Below, piece by piece: positions 18,909-27,467 of a DNA stretch of 64,000 nt (positions within the stretch are counted from its first letter, which is position 1; each line of letters starts with the position of its first letter). The stretch spans positions 3,663,001 to 3,727,000 of the forward strand of contig NZ_RJUU01000001.1 in the NCBI RefSeq assembly GCF_003751445.1. The letters are read 5' to 3'. Source of the stretch: Streptomyces sp. 840.1. Its GTDB lineage: Bacteria > Actinomycetota > Actinomycetes > Streptomycetales > Streptomycetaceae. Both the position numbers and the translations under genes were made by a program. The notes beneath the pieces are model-generated. The model was given only the letters and a program-made list of their open reading frames with translations. It was not told the origin of the DNA and ran no database searches.

Positions 18909-20060
18909 GTGACACGCAGGACAGTGCGCATCGCCATGAACGGCGTCACGGGTCGCATGGGATACCGGCAGCACCTGGTGCGCTCGGTCCTGGCGATCCG
19001 CGAGCAGGGCGGCCTCGACCTGGGCAACGGCGACGTGCTGTGGCCCGAGCCGGTCCTCGTCGGCCGCCGGGCCCATGCGCTGGAGGCGCTCGCCGAGCAG
19101 CACGGCCTGACCGAGTGGTCGACCGACCTCGACGCGGTCCTCGCGGACGAGACCATCGACATCTACTTCGACGCCCAGGTCACCTCGGCCCGGGTGGACG
19201 CGATCAAGAAGGCCATCGCGGCGGGCAAGCACATCTACACCGAGAAGCCCACCGCCACCGATGTCGAGGGCGCCCTGGAGCTGGCCCGGCTCGCCCGCGA
19301 GGCCGGGATCAAGCACGGCGTCGTCCAGGACAAGATCTTCCTGCCCGGCCTGCTGAAGCTGAAGCGCCTCATCGACGGCGGCTTCTTCGGCGAGATCCTC
19401 TCCGTGCGCGGCGAGTTCGGCTACTGGGTCTTCGAGGGCGACTGGCAGGAGGCGCAGCGCCCGTCCTGGAACTACCGCTCCGAGGACGGCGGCGGCATCG
19501 TCGTCGACATGTTCCCGCACTGGGAGTACGTGCTCCACGAGCTGTTCGGCCGCGTCACCACCGTCCAGGCCCATGTCCAGACGCACATCCCCGAGCGCTG
19601 GGACGAGCACGGCAAGCCGTACGCCGCGACCGCCGACGACGCCGCGTACGGCATCTTCCAGCTGGAGGGCGGCGCCGTCGCGCAGATCAACTCCTCCTGG
19701 ACGGTCCGCGTCAACCGCGACGAACTCGTGGAGTTCCAGGTCGACGGCACCCACGGCTCCGCCGTCGCGGGGCTCCGCAACTGCCGCGTCCAGCACCGCT
19801 CGGCCACCCCCAAGCCGGTCTGGAACCCGGACCTCCCGGCCACCGAGTCCTTCCGCGACCAGTGGCAGGAAGTCCCCGACAACGCGGTCTTCGACAACGG
19901 CTTCAAGGCCCAGTGGGAGCTGTTCCTCCGCCACATCGTGCTGGACGAGCCCTACACCTGGGACCTGATGGCCGGCGCCCGAGGCGTCCAGCTCGCCGAG
20001 CTCGGCCTCAAGTCCTCCGCCGACGGCCGTCGCTTCGACGTCCCGGAACTGACCCTGTGA
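18909..20060 (+). CDS. Gfo/Idh/MocA family NAD(P)-dependent oxidoreductase
   Basis: 383 residues; GTG 18909 is chosen for its TGGAGGAT site 6 bases upstream. The N-terminal Rossmann domain carries RIAMNGVTGRMGYRQ (GxxGxxG-type). HIYTEKPTATDVEGALEL is the EKP motif that contributes the active-site Lys, and DGGGIVVDMFPHW sits where family members place catalytic Asp/His. It is the first gene of a three-gene operon under a LacI-type operator. Family role: oxidation of a sugar or cyclitol hydroxyl. Substrate unknown. Confidence 0.88.
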   Translation: MTRRTVRIAMNGVTGRMGYRQHLVRSVLAIREQGGLDLGNGDVLWPEPVLVGRRAHALEALAEQHGLTEWSTDLDAVLADETIDIYFDAQVTSARVDAIKKAIAAGKHIYTEKPTATDVEGALELARLAREAGIKHGVVQDKIFLPGLLKLKRLIDGGFFGEILSVRGEFGYWVFEGDWQEAQRPSWNYRSEDGGGIVVDMFPHWEYVLHELFGRVTTVQAHVQTHIPERWDEHGKPYAATADDAAYGIFQLEGGAVAQINSSWTVRVNRDELVEFQVDGTHGSAVAGLRNCRVQHRSATPKPVWNPDLPATESFRDQWQEVPDNAVFDNGFKAQWELFLRHIVLDEPYTWDLMAGARGVQLAELGLKSSADGRRFDVPELTL

Positions 20061-20097
20061 TCACCCACTGCCCGCAGTGCGCACCGGAGTTGACCCA

Positions 20098-21243
20098 GTG
20101 ACCATCCACCTCCCGCGGGGCCCGTACGAGCCCCGCACCACCCCGCTCGACCTCGCCCCCGGCGGGGCGCCCCTGACCTCCCGCACGGTCTTCTCCGCCG
20201 CCCATGTGGTCGCCGACCCCTACGCGGACGCCGGCCCCGACTCCCCGGCGGCCGTCGACTGGGACGCCACCCTCGCCTTCCGCCGCCACCTCTGGTCGCA
20301 CGGCCTCGGCGTCGCGGAGGCCATGGACACCGCCCAGCGCGGCATGGGCCTGGACTGGGCGGGCGCCGCCGAACTGATCACCCGCTCCGCCGCCGAGGCC
20401 AGGTCCGTCGGCGGCGCGATCGCGTGCGGCGTCGGCACCGACCAGCTCCCGCCCGGCCCGGCCTCGCTGGCCGAGGTCCGGTCCGCGTACGAGGAGCAGC
20501 TCGCCCTGGTCGAGGGGAGCGGGGCGCAGGCCATCCTGATGGCCTCCCGCGCACTCGCCGCCGCGGCGAACGGCCCGCAGGACTACCTGGAGACCTACGC
20601 CCACCTGCTGCGCCAGGCCACCGAACCGGTCGTGCTCCACTGGCTGGGCCCGATGTTCGACCCGGCGCTGGACGGCTACTGGGGCTCCGCCGACCTCGAC
20701 GCGGCGACCGACACCTTCCTCCAGGTCATCGCGGAACACCCGGACAAGGTCGACGGCATCAAGATCTCCCTCCTCGACGCGGAGCGCGAGATCGACGTGC
20801 GCCGCCGCCTGCCGAGCGGCGTGCGCTGCTACACGGGCGACGACTTCAACTACCCCGAGCTGATCGCGGGCGACGACCGGGGTTTCAGCCACGCACTGCT
20901 CGGCATCTTCGACCCGCTCGGCCCGCTGGCCGCGCACGCGGTACGGGTCCTGGACACCGGCGACACCAAGGGCTTCCGCGAACTCCTCGACCCGACCATC
21001 GAGTTGTCCAGGCACCTCTTCCAGGCACCGACCCGCTACTACAAGACGGGCGTGGTCTTCCTCGCCTGGCTGGCCGGTCACCAGGACCACTTCACGATGG
21101 TGGGCGGCCTGCAGTCGGCCCGCTCGCTGCCGCATCTGGCGAAGGCCTACGAACTGGCGGACCGGCTGGGCCTGTTCCCCGATCCCGAGCTGGCCGAGTC
21201 CCGGATGCGCGCGCTCCTCACGGTCAACGGAGGCACCCGATGA
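20098..21243 (+). CDS. DUF993 family protein, dihydrodipicolinate-synthase-like barrel
   Basis: 381 residues from GTG 20098, placed 7 bases after GGAG. The sequence is that of DUF993, a family annotated within the class I aldolase/dihydrodipicolinate synthase superfamily. The candidate Schiff-base Lys is in VDGIKISLLDAE, and HWLGPMFDPALDGYWG is a conserved segment. It lies 37 bases after the oxidoreductase and overlaps the next gene by 4 bases (ATGA), so it belongs to the same pathway. A retro-aldol or dehydratase step on an oxidised sugar is the natural guess; no activity is established to my knowledge. Confidence 0.82.
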   Translation: MTIHLPRGPYEPRTTPLDLAPGGAPLTSRTVFSAAHVVADPYADAGPDSPAAVDWDATLAFRRHLWSHGLGVAEAMDTAQRGMGLDWAGAAELITRSAAEARSVGGAIACGVGTDQLPPGPASLAEVRSAYEEQLALVEGSGAQAILMASRALAAAANGPQDYLETYAHLLRQATEPVVLHWLGPMFDPALDGYWGSADLDAATDTFLQVIAEHPDKVDGIKISLLDAEREIDVRRRLPSGVRCYTGDDFNYPELIAGDDRGFSHALLGIFDPLGPLAAHAVRVLDTGDTKGFRELLDPTIELSRHLFQAPTRYYKTGVVFLAWLAGHQDHFTMVGGLQSARSLPHLAKAYELADRLGLFPDPELAESRMRALLTVNGGTR

Positions 21244-22067
21244 GCGACGGCCGTCTCTCCGTCAACCAGGAGACCATCAAGCAGTGGTCGCTGCCCGAGC
21301 TGACCGAGGGCTGCGTGAAGGCGGGCATCGACAAGGTCGGCCTGTGGCGCGCCCCGGTCCAGGAGTACGGCGTCGAGCGCACGGCCCGGCTCCTGTCCGA
21401 CGCGGGCCTGTCCGTCACCAGCCTGTGCCGGGGCGGCTTCCTCACCGCCACCGACCCGGCCGAGCGGGCCCGCGCCCTGGACGACAACCGCGCGGCGCTC
21501 GACGAGGCGGCGGGCCTGTCCACGGACACCCTGGTGCTGGTCTCGGGCGGCCTCCCGGCCGGAAGCAAGGATCTGTACGGCGCCCGCGAACGCATCGCGG
21601 ACGCGCTGGCCGAACTGGCCCCGTACGCGGCGGAACGCGACGTCCGCCTGGCGATCGAACCGCTGCACCCGATGTTCGCCTCGGACCGCTGCGTGGTCTC
21701 CACCCTGTCCCAGGCCTTGGACCTCGCGGAACGCTTCCCGGCGGACCAGGTCGGGATCGTCGTCGACACGTACCACCTCTGGTGGGACGACCAGGCACCG
21801 GCCCAGATCGCCCGCGCGGGCGCGGGCGGCCGCATCCACTCCTTCCAGCTCGCGGACTGGATCACCCCGCTGCCGGCCGGCGTGCTGGTCGGCCGGGGCC
21901 AACTGGGCGACGGCTGCGTCGACTTCCGCGCCTTCCGCACGGCGGTCGAGGCGACGGGCTTCGACGGGCCGATCGAGGTGGAGATCTTCAACGAGGGTCT
22001 GTGGGCGCGCGACGGCTCCGAGGTGCTGGCCGAGGTCGCCGCCCGCTACCTGGAACACGCCTGCTGA
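21240..22067 (+). CDS. Sugar phosphate isomerase/epimerase-like TIM barrel, third gene of operon
   Basis: 275 residues, xylose-isomerase-like TIM barrel. Metal-ligand candidates appear in the usual places: Glu in LAIEPLHPMF, Asp and His in GIVVDTYHLWWDD, His in RIHSFQLADW, and Glu in PIEVEIFNE. The ATG overlaps the DUF993 stop (ATGA), showing translational coupling. Together with the oxidoreductase and DUF993 it forms a compact oxidise, isomerise and cleave style catabolic set for an unidentified sugar or cyclitol. The barrel at 16663-17451 is a second, only distantly similar member nearby. Confidence 0.85.
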   Translation: MSDGRLSVNQETIKQWSLPELTEGCVKAGIDKVGLWRAPVQEYGVERTARLLSDAGLSVTSLCRGGFLTATDPAERARALDDNRAALDEAAGLSTDTLVLVSGGLPAGSKDLYGARERIADALAELAPYAAERDVRLAIEPLHPMFASDRCVVSTLSQALDLAERFPADQVGIVVDTYHLWWDDQAPAQIARAGAGGRIHSFQLADWITPLPAGVLVGRGQLGDGCVDFRAFRTAVEATGFDGPIEVEIFNEGLWARDGSEVLAEVAARYLEHAC

Positions 22068-22216
22068 ACCCGTATCCGGGGTGTCCTGGCCGCTGAGGCA
22101 GAAAGATTGCCCAGGCGTACAACCCTTCGGCCCCCCGGCGGGTCATATCTGCCGTCGGACGCTTCCGGGGAGGGATCCGGGGGGATTGGGAAGCTCCGGC
22201 GAGGGGGAAAACGAGT

Positions 22217-22242
22217 GGGGTCCGGTCGGGAGACCGGGCCCC
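22217..22242. terminator. Terminator between the sugar operon and carotenoid oxygenase gene
   Basis: An 11-bp stem (GGGGTCCGGTC with GACCGGGCCCC, one G-U pair) around a GGGA loop is followed by GTTTCGT on the plus strand and preceded by an A-rich run, so it can work in both directions between the converging genes. Confidence 0.8.
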
Positions 22243-22280
22243 GTTTCGTATGGGCCACCACCCCTGCAAGCCCTGCCGGG

Positions 22281-23795
22281 TCAGGCGTCCGGAATCCAGC
22301 TCCCGTGAAAGCCGAGCGGCACCCGTCCCGGCAGCTCGATCCGGGCGACCGGCTCGCCCGTGAAGTCCTGGGCGGCGAGGATCAGCAGGTCCGAGGCCCC
22401 GCGATCCGGATTGTGCACGTACGCGATCGCGTACCCGTCGTCCTCCGCCGCCTTCCGGGCGCACGGGTCGGACGGCACGAACACCGCCTCGCTCGCCGCC
22501 GCGTCCCGGGGCAGCCGGTGGACCTGCGAGGTGCCGCGCGACAGGTCGTGCTTGTAGAGGGCGTTGCCGAACGCCCGGTCGGGCGGGTCGCCGCCGTCGG
22601 CCGTCAGGTAGGCCAGCGTCATCTCCCCGGCGGCCGCCGAGTAGCCGTAGCGGTGCCGGCGCGACACCAGCGCCTCGTTGACGCGCGGGAACTCCTGCGG
22701 TCGGTCGTCCACTGTCCGCGTCCGGACCCTGCCGTCACCGAGGCCGACCGTCCACCGTTCGAGCCGCCCGGTGCCCGCCCCGTACGGCCCGCCCGAGCCG
22801 TTGCCCGCGACGAGGAAGGGCGCCGGGAAGGTCGTCAGGTCGATGACGATGTCCGACCCCTCCTCGTACGCGTTCAGGGTGTGCGAGTAGAAGACCGGGT
22901 CCACCTCGAACCACCTGACCGCGCCGCCCGCACGCGGCAGGACCCCGACCCGCGCCGGGTGCCTCCGGTTCCAGACGTACGGCACCGCGTCGCCGCGCTC
23001 CGCCCCCGCAGGGTCGAAGGTGACCGGCATGTCGAAGACCACCACGTGGTTCTCGGTCAGCGCGAAGTCGTGGATCATCGGCGCGTCCGCCACCGGAATC
23101 GGGGTGGTGCGCGAGACCCGCCCGGACGGATCCACGACCAGATGCCGTACGTGGTCCCAGGTCGGGTAGTACGTGATCGCGTGTAGCTCACCGGCGTGCG
23201 CGTCGAACTTGGTGTGGGCCGTGAACGCCCCCTCCAGCGTCCCCCGGAAGTCATGGGTGCCCACGGTGTTCAGCTCGTCGTCCAGCACGTACGGCCTCGG
23301 CCCGCTCTCCTGGAGTGCGAGAATCCGGCCCCGGTACGGGATGACATGGGTGTTGCAGGAGAAGTCGTCCGGCGGCACCGGCCCCGGATACGGCTCCCCG
23401 AGCTGCCGCGCGACCTGCGAGGAGCGCACCCACCGGTTGCGGTACCACTCGGCGCGCCCGTCGCGCAGCCGTACCCCGTGCACCATGCCGGCGCCGAGCA
23501 TCCAGTGATGGGCACGCGGGTCCTCCAGGCCGAGCACATTGGGCCCGTTGCGCAGGTAGCGCCCGTTCAGCTCGCGCGGGATGCGCCCGGTCACCGGCAG
23601 GTCGAACGCGGTCAGCTCCTCGGTGACCGGCTCGAACGCCCCCTCCAGGAACGGGAAGTGCCGCGTACCCGCCGCCCCTTGTGACTCCGCGGCGACGGCC
23701 TCCCGCTGCGGACCGGGCCCGGCGGCGACGAACCCGCCCGCGGCGGCCAGCGCCGCCGCCCCGCGCAGTACGTTGCGTCGTGTGTGTCGCGTCAT
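22281..23795 (-). CDS. Carotenoid oxygenase (RPE65/9-cis-epoxycarotenoid dioxygenase family), exported
   Basis: 504-residue non-heme iron dioxygenase that cleaves carotenoid or stilbene-like double bonds. The four iron-binding histidines are readable in order: AFTAHTKFDA, MIHDFALTENH, FYSHTLNAYEEG and the C-terminal GFHGSWIP. ELNGRYLRNGPNV is the conserved N-terminal motif. The start ATG (AGGAG 8 bases upstream) gives an N-terminus RHTRRNVLRGAAALAAAGG that resembles a twin-arginine signal, so the enzyme may be exported with its iron loaded. No carotenoid biosynthesis genes are nearby; substrate unknown. Confidence 0.92.
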   Translation of the reverse strand: MTRHTRRNVLRGAAALAAAGGFVAAGPGPQREAVAAESQGAAGTRHFPFLEGAFEPVTEELTAFDLPVTGRIPRELNGRYLRNGPNVLGLEDPRAHHWMLGAGMVHGVRLRDGRAEWYRNRWVRSSQVARQLGEPYPGPVPPDDFSCNTHVIPYRGRILALQESGPRPYVLDDELNTVGTHDFRGTLEGAFTAHTKFDAHAGELHAITYYPTWDHVRHLVVDPSGRVSRTTPIPVADAPMIHDFALTENHVVVFDMPVTFDPAGAERGDAVPYVWNRRHPARVGVLPRAGGAVRWFEVDPVFYSHTLNAYEEGSDIVIDLTTFPAPFLVAGNGSGGPYGAGTGRLERWTVGLGDGRVRTRTVDDRPQEFPRVNEALVSRRHRYGYSAAAGEMTLAYLTADGGDPPDRAFGNALYKHDLSRGTSQVHRLPRDAAASEAVFVPSDPCARKAAEDDGYAIAYVHNPDRGASDLLILAAQDFTGEPVARIELPGRVPLGFHGSWIPDA

Positions 23796-23932
23796 GTGCC
23801 TGACTCCTGACCGGTGTAGTCGTGAACCCCGGTCATGAGTCTGCGACGGCGAACGCCTCGGCAGAGGAGGGCTGGACACCGTCCTGGGGTGGCGTCAGGC
23901 CCCCGGTTTCCTACGTGGGCCAGGGCCAGGGT

Positions 23933-24142
23933 TCAGCCCGCGAACCGGTCTTCCTTGACCGCCGTGACGAAGGAGGCCCAGCCGTCCGCGGAGAAGACGG
24001 CGACGGGCCCGGCGGGGCCTGTCTTGCTGTCGCGTACGGGGACGGAGGCGTAGCCACCCGCGACTTCAAGGCACTCGCCCTGATTGGCGCCGCTGTAGCT
24101 GGACTTGTACCAGCCGGTGAAGCAGTGCTCAGCGTTGTGCAT
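23933..24142 (-). CDS. DUF397 small protein
   Basis: 69 residues with the DUF397 signatures WYKSSYSGANQGECLEVA, VPVRDSK and FSADGWASFVTAVK. These tiny proteins are almost always encoded directly after an XRE regulator with a DUF5753 domain in Streptomyces, and here the two genes overlap by 14 bases. BldB-like proteins and WhiJ-type regulators form comparable pairs in development and antibiotic control. This pair's target is unknown. Confidence 0.92.
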   Translation of the reverse strand: MHNAEHCFTGWYKSSYSGANQGECLEVAGGYASVPVRDSKTGPAGPVAVFSADGWASFVTAVKEDRFAG

Positions 24143-24953
24143 GTTCGTGTTCCTCCGAGATGGCTCTGACCAGAGCCACTGAATCCAGATGCGAGATCGC
24201 ATCGCCCAGGGCGAGAGCGTAGTCCGTGCCGCAGGCCGCAACCAGGGCCGGATCATCGAGCAGATTGCCGGTGTAGAGGCCTTCCACGTAGGCGACCGGT
24301 GCCGCGTCCTTGAAGTTCAGCAGGTAGAGCATGCCCTCCAGCAAGGCGTGCGCGCCGGTCTCGAAGGTCAGTACGTGGAGGCGGAGGCGTCCGCTCTCGG
24401 CCATGTCCGCGATCTTGCGCAGCTGTTCCGCCATCACCTGCGGCCCGCCGATGCGGCGTCTGAGTACCGCTTCGTCAAGCAGCGTCCACGCGACAGGGCC
24501 GGCGGGCTCCTGGAGCAGGCGTCCGCGCTCCATGCGATTCGTCACCGCTCTGTCCAGGACTTCCTGGGTGAAGTTCGTGCGAGCCGAGCGGAACACGGCA
24601 CGGGCGTACTCAGGGGTCTGGAGGAGTCCGGGGACGAGCTGAGCGCCGTACTGCCTGATCTCCGAAGCCTCCTGCTCCAACTCGGCCACTGCTGCGAAGT
24701 AGCGCGCGAACTTGGAGTCCAGGTCGGCCAGCCACCTGACAAAGAATCCGTCGGTATTCAGCGCGATGTCGATGCGCCGGGCGTCATCCGGCTTCGGCAG
24801 CCGCCGTCCCGCTTCCCAGTGGCTGATCAACGTGGGGGAACAGACCACCTGCTCGCTCAGGGCCTCCTGCGTCAGCCCGGCGGCGATCCGCCGTAACCTC
24901 AGCTCCTCCCCGTACTTCTCCCGTGGTGTACGCGGCTTTCGGTTGATCTCCAT
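24129..24953 (-). CDS. XRE family helix-turn-helix regulator with DUF5753 domain (WhiJ-like)
   Basis: 274 residues from ATG 24953. The N-terminal helix-turn-helix reads LRLRRIAAGLTQEALSEQ then CSPTLISHWEAGRRLPKPDD. The remainder is the DUF5753 domain, with the recognisable IRQYGAQLVPGLLQTPEYAR and LHVLTFETGAHALLEG. It is paired with a DUF397 gene downstream (14-base overlap) and is divergent from a small gene of unknown function. Such modules commonly act as local switches. The 5' leader contains five CTGAC repeats (separate entry). Confidence 0.92.
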   Translation of the reverse strand: MEINRKPRTPREKYGEELRLRRIAAGLTQEALSEQVVCSPTLISHWEAGRRLPKPDDARRIDIALNTDGFFVRWLADLDSKFARYFAAVAELEQEASEIRQYGAQLVPGLLQTPEYARAVFRSARTNFTQEVLDRAVTNRMERGRLLQEPAGPVAWTLLDEAVLRRRIGGPQVMAEQLRKIADMAESGRLRLHVLTFETGAHALLEGMLYLLNFKDAAPVAYVEGLYTGNLLDDPALVAACGTDYALALGDAISHLDSVALVRAISEEHEHAQR

Positions 24954-24967
24954 GCGGCCTCGACTCC

Positions 24968-24995
24968 CTGACCTGACCTGACCTGACCTGACCTG
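24968..24995. repeat. Pentanucleotide repeat in the HTH gene leader
   Basis: Five exact tandem CTGAC units (24968-24992) plus a partial sixth lie 15 bases upstream of the HTH start codon on the opposite sense (GTCAG in the mRNA). The position between promoter and start codon could make it a slippage-variable spacer. Confidence 0.85.
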
Positions 24996-25114
24996 CGCGC
25001 TGTCATCCCGCAACCCCTGGCAGCGTAGCCACTCACGACCCCACTCTGTGATGGGTTCGCTACAGAGCGCGGTGAACTCGTCACCGGGATCGGAATCGGG
25101 AGAAGAGGGCCGAC

Positions 25115-25435
25115 ATGAAGCACAACGGGCGCGAGGCCGCCGGGATCAGGCAGCTGCCCTGGACGGGGCAGGACGGCAAGCCGTGTTACGTCATCGGGGA
25201 CGGCAACGGGTACGTGTCGCGGATGGCGGACGGCATCGAGAACATCCAGCTCGGCATGGCGGGTGATCTGATCGGGCACGCCAACGAACTCCTGGCGGAC
25301 CGGAAGGTCACCGGGACGGAACTCCACTTCCTCGCGAGTCGGTTGACCGAGTCGCTGCGGACGGTCAAGCGGGTGGCGGAGAGCCGGGGCTCACGGCTGG
25401 GGGTGGCGGTGGCCGACCCCGGCATCGACGACTGA
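25115..25435 (+). CDS. Small protein of unknown function next to the HTH/DUF397 module
   Basis: 106 residues, ATG preceded by AGAAGAGGG. There is no signal peptide or membrane segment. The N-terminal half contains a compact basic/aromatic stretch (IRQLPWTGQDGKPCYVIG) and the C-terminal half is predicted helical (GHANELLADRKVTGTELHFL, SRLTESLRTVKRVAES). Proteins like this are commonly found beside DUF397/XRE pairs, so it may be a third component. Its last 45 bases overlap the 3' end of the convergent HxlR gene. Confidence 0.7.
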   Translation: MKHNGREAAGIRQLPWTGQDGKPCYVIGDGNGYVSRMADGIENIQLGMAGDLIGHANELLADRKVTGTELHFLASRLTESLRTVKRVAESRGSRLGVAVADPGIDD

Positions 25436-25807
25436 TGGGCCGGGGGAGCCGTGGGCGTCCCTGGCGTCCAGGAGTGTCGGCAGGTGCTCCGCCGCCCACG
25501 CGCAGCAGGCGGCCATCGGGGCGAGCAGGGTGCGGCCGAGCGGGGTCAGTTCGTAGGTGACCGGGGCCGGAGCGGGGGCGCCCGTGTGGACGGTGCGGGT
25601 GATCAGCGCGTCCCGTTCCATCGCGCGCAGGGTCTCGGTGAGGACCTTGGGGGTGATGGAGCGCAGCGGGATCTCCAGCTCGGAGAAGCGGCGCGGGCCG
25701 GGCTCCAGGCACCTGATGATCTGTGCGGTCCATTTGCCGCCGATCCGGAACGGCGAAGCCGTGTGGGAGCACCCGGTGAACATTTCGGGATCAAGTGGTT
25801 GGCTCAC
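25391..25807 (-). CDS. HxlR family winged-helix regulator
   Basis: 138 residues. The HxlR core is clear: GGKWTAQIIRCLEPGPRRFS, ELEIPLRSITPKVLTETLRA, MERDALITRTVH and VTYELTPLGRTLL. The start is a GTG with a poor ribosome-binding site, so a short or absent leader is possible. It has a CTGCSH-type Cys/His cluster (FTGCSHTASPF); HxlR proteins with an N-terminal Cys often sense electrophiles or redox state. It is divergent from an NAD(P)-binding reductase-like gene that it probably controls. Confidence 0.88.
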   Translation of the reverse strand: MSQPLDPEMFTGCSHTASPFRIGGKWTAQIIRCLEPGPRRFSELEIPLRSITPKVLTETLRAMERDALITRTVHTGAPAPAPVTYELTPLGRTLLAPMAACCAWAAEHLPTLLDARDAHGSPGPSVVDAGVGHRHPQP

Positions 25808-25820
25808 CCTGGCCAGCGTA

Positions 25821-25836
25821 CGTAACTATCGTTGCG
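25821..25836. promoter_or_regulatory. Candidate HxlR operator
   Basis: CGTAAC-TATC-GTTGCG is an imperfect dyad (5 of 6 pairs) in the divergent region, 14 bases upstream of the HxlR start and 73 bases from the reductase-like gene. The position suits autoregulation and control of the neighbour. Confidence 0.5.
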
Positions 25837-25908
25837 GAAACCATGGGGTGCGGGGCTAGCGTCCGCTGCATCGGCCGGCCGTCCGCCGGCCCTGTGGAGG
25901 GGACGCTC

Positions 25909-26577
25909 ATGAGCGGCAGCAGCATCAGCATCGTCATCTTCGGAGCGGGTGGCCGCGCCGGCCGCCGTGCGGTGGCCGAGGCCGTGTCCCGCGGGCATCA
26001 GGTCACGGCGGTGGTGCGGAATTCGGCGTCGTACCAGGATCTGGCGGGGGCGGGCGTGAGCGTGGTCTCGGGGGACGTCACCGACGCGGAGAGCGTCGCG
26101 ACGGTCGCCGCCGGGCACGACGGGGCGATCAGCGCGGCGGGCCGTATGGACATGGACGCGTCGGAGTTCTACGTGGGCGCGGCACACGCGCTGCTGGACG
26201 GGCTGGAGCGGGCCGGGGTCGGGCGGCTGGTGCTGGTCGGGATCGGCAGCACGCTGGAGACGGCGCCGGGCGTGATGGTGCATGACGCGCCCGGATTCCC
26301 GGAGGCGGCCCGGAACTTCTCCCTCGGGCACGCCGCCGAACTCGACGTGCTCCGCGCCGCCGGGAGCGGGATCGACTGGCTGGTGATCGCCCCGCCGCCC
26401 GTGGTCCTGGACAACGAGGCGGCCCGGACCGGCCGCTACCGTACCGGCGGTGGGCAGGTGCTGCCGGCCGGGGACGGGGGTGCGGAAGGGTTCTCGTACG
26501 CGGATCTGGCGGTGGCCCTGGTGGACGAGACCGAGACCCCGAAGCATCACCGTTCGCTGGTGGCCGTCGCGGCCTGA
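25909..26577 (+). CDS. NAD(P)-binding atypical SDR/NmrA-like protein
   Basis: 222 residues. The N-terminal dinucleotide-binding loop is VIFGAGGRAGRRAVAEAV (GxxGxxG), and a strand-acid motif VVSGDVTDAESVA follows. The protein matches the atypical short-chain dehydrogenase group (NAD(P)H azoreductase or NmrA-like, YwnB-type), whose members are quinone/azo reductases or redox sensors. The ATG has GGAGGGGA 5 bases upstream. It is divergent from an HxlR regulator, a pairing widely seen for quinone- or electrophile-inducible reductases. The substrate is unproven. Confidence 0.85.
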   Translation: MSGSSISIVIFGAGGRAGRRAVAEAVSRGHQVTAVVRNSASYQDLAGAGVSVVSGDVTDAESVATVAAGHDGAISAAGRMDMDASEFYVGAAHALLDGLERAGVGRLVLVGIGSTLETAPGVMVHDAPGFPEAARNFSLGHAAELDVLRAAGSGIDWLVIAPPPVVLDNEAARTGRYRTGGGQVLPAGDGGAEGFSYADLAVALVDETETPKHHRSLVAVAA

Positions 26578-26586
26578 GGCTGCTGG

Positions 26587-26611
26587 GGCGACCGGCCGGC
26601 GGCCGGTCGCC
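26587..26611. terminator. Bidirectional terminator
   Basis: A perfect 11-bp stem (GGCGACCGGCC with GGCCGGTCGCC) and a GGC loop fill the 40-base gap between the converging reductase-like and choice-of-anchor genes. Confidence 0.85.
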
Positions 26612-26617
26612 GTGATC

Positions 26618-27205
26618 TCATCCGCAGGTGGGGCACGGTGGGCAGGCGACGACGGTGACATCGTCAACCACCGGCCCATAGGCCGTGTTGACGGAACTGG
26701 CGAAGCCCAGCGTCGTGGTGGAGTTCGTGGCGACGAAATTCACCTGCCGGTAGACGTAACCCATGTTCCTGGTCGTCCTGCCGGTGATGTCGAAGGTGAA
26801 GTCCTGGAAGTTCTGGCCGTTGACGAGGACCTTGCCGGACTTCACCACGGGTGGACCGGCGGGGTTGCCGGCCAGCGCGTACGTGACCGAGTACTTCCTG
26901 CCGGGGACGGTGGTGAAGGTCTGAGCCACCGTACCCGCGTTGACACCGCTGAGGTCCACCGACTGGTCGCCCTCGGCCGCTTGCCAGGACCCCGCGCCCA
27001 TGTGGTCCACCGAGCCGCTGGTGACCTGCCACGGCCCGATGGACTGGCCCGCCACGAGGTCCCTGAAGCCGCCCGGTGTGGAGACGGGGTACTCGAAACT
27101 GCCGTCGTCGAAGTGACTCGGTGCGGCAACCGCCGTACCGGTACAGACAAGAAGGACGGACGACGCGGCGGCGGCAGCGGCAGTCAACGAGCGTGATACG
27201 CGCAT
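26618..27205 (-). CDS. Secreted choice-of-anchor C / DUF642-type carbohydrate-binding-like protein
   Basis: 195 residues. ATG 27205 follows GGGGAGGGGAACCC and begins a Sec signal peptide (cleavage near TAVAAP). The mature part is a single beta-sandwich with the choice-of-anchor C/DUF642 signatures: DDGSFEYPVSTPGGF, IGPWQVTSGSVDHMG, DQSVDLSGVNAGTVAQTF and a C-terminal VVDDVTVV. It ends in a cysteine motif (CPPCPTCG). No sorting signal is visible. Likely a secreted or wall-associated sugar-binding protein. Confidence 0.85.
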   Translation of the reverse strand: MRVSRSLTAAAAAASSVLLVCTGTAVAAPSHFDDGSFEYPVSTPGGFRDLVAGQSIGPWQVTSGSVDHMGAGSWQAAEGDQSVDLSGVNAGTVAQTFTTVPGRKYSVTYALAGNPAGPPVVKSGKVLVNGQNFQDFTFDITGRTTRNMGYVYRQVNFVATNSTTTLGFASSVNTAYGPVVDDVTVVACPPCPTCG

Positions 27206-27467
27206 GGGTTCCCCTCCCCTGACCATCGCCTCGATGCGATGTGTCTCGTGGGCAAGGCATTCCCTCGCAACCGGGCAGACATGTGGGGGAATTGATAGTC
27301 ATTCCATCTCACTTCGGCCTAAAAGCATCTGGGTGACGGCTCTGATGGTGAGGGCCCACGTCCCGGTGGGGCGCCCATCGCTTCGTCGGGCTCGTACGTT
27401 GTGCGCAGGCACCGCTGTGACGCGGCTCACGGGAACCGACTCTGAACTCCCGGACAGGTCAAAGGTC

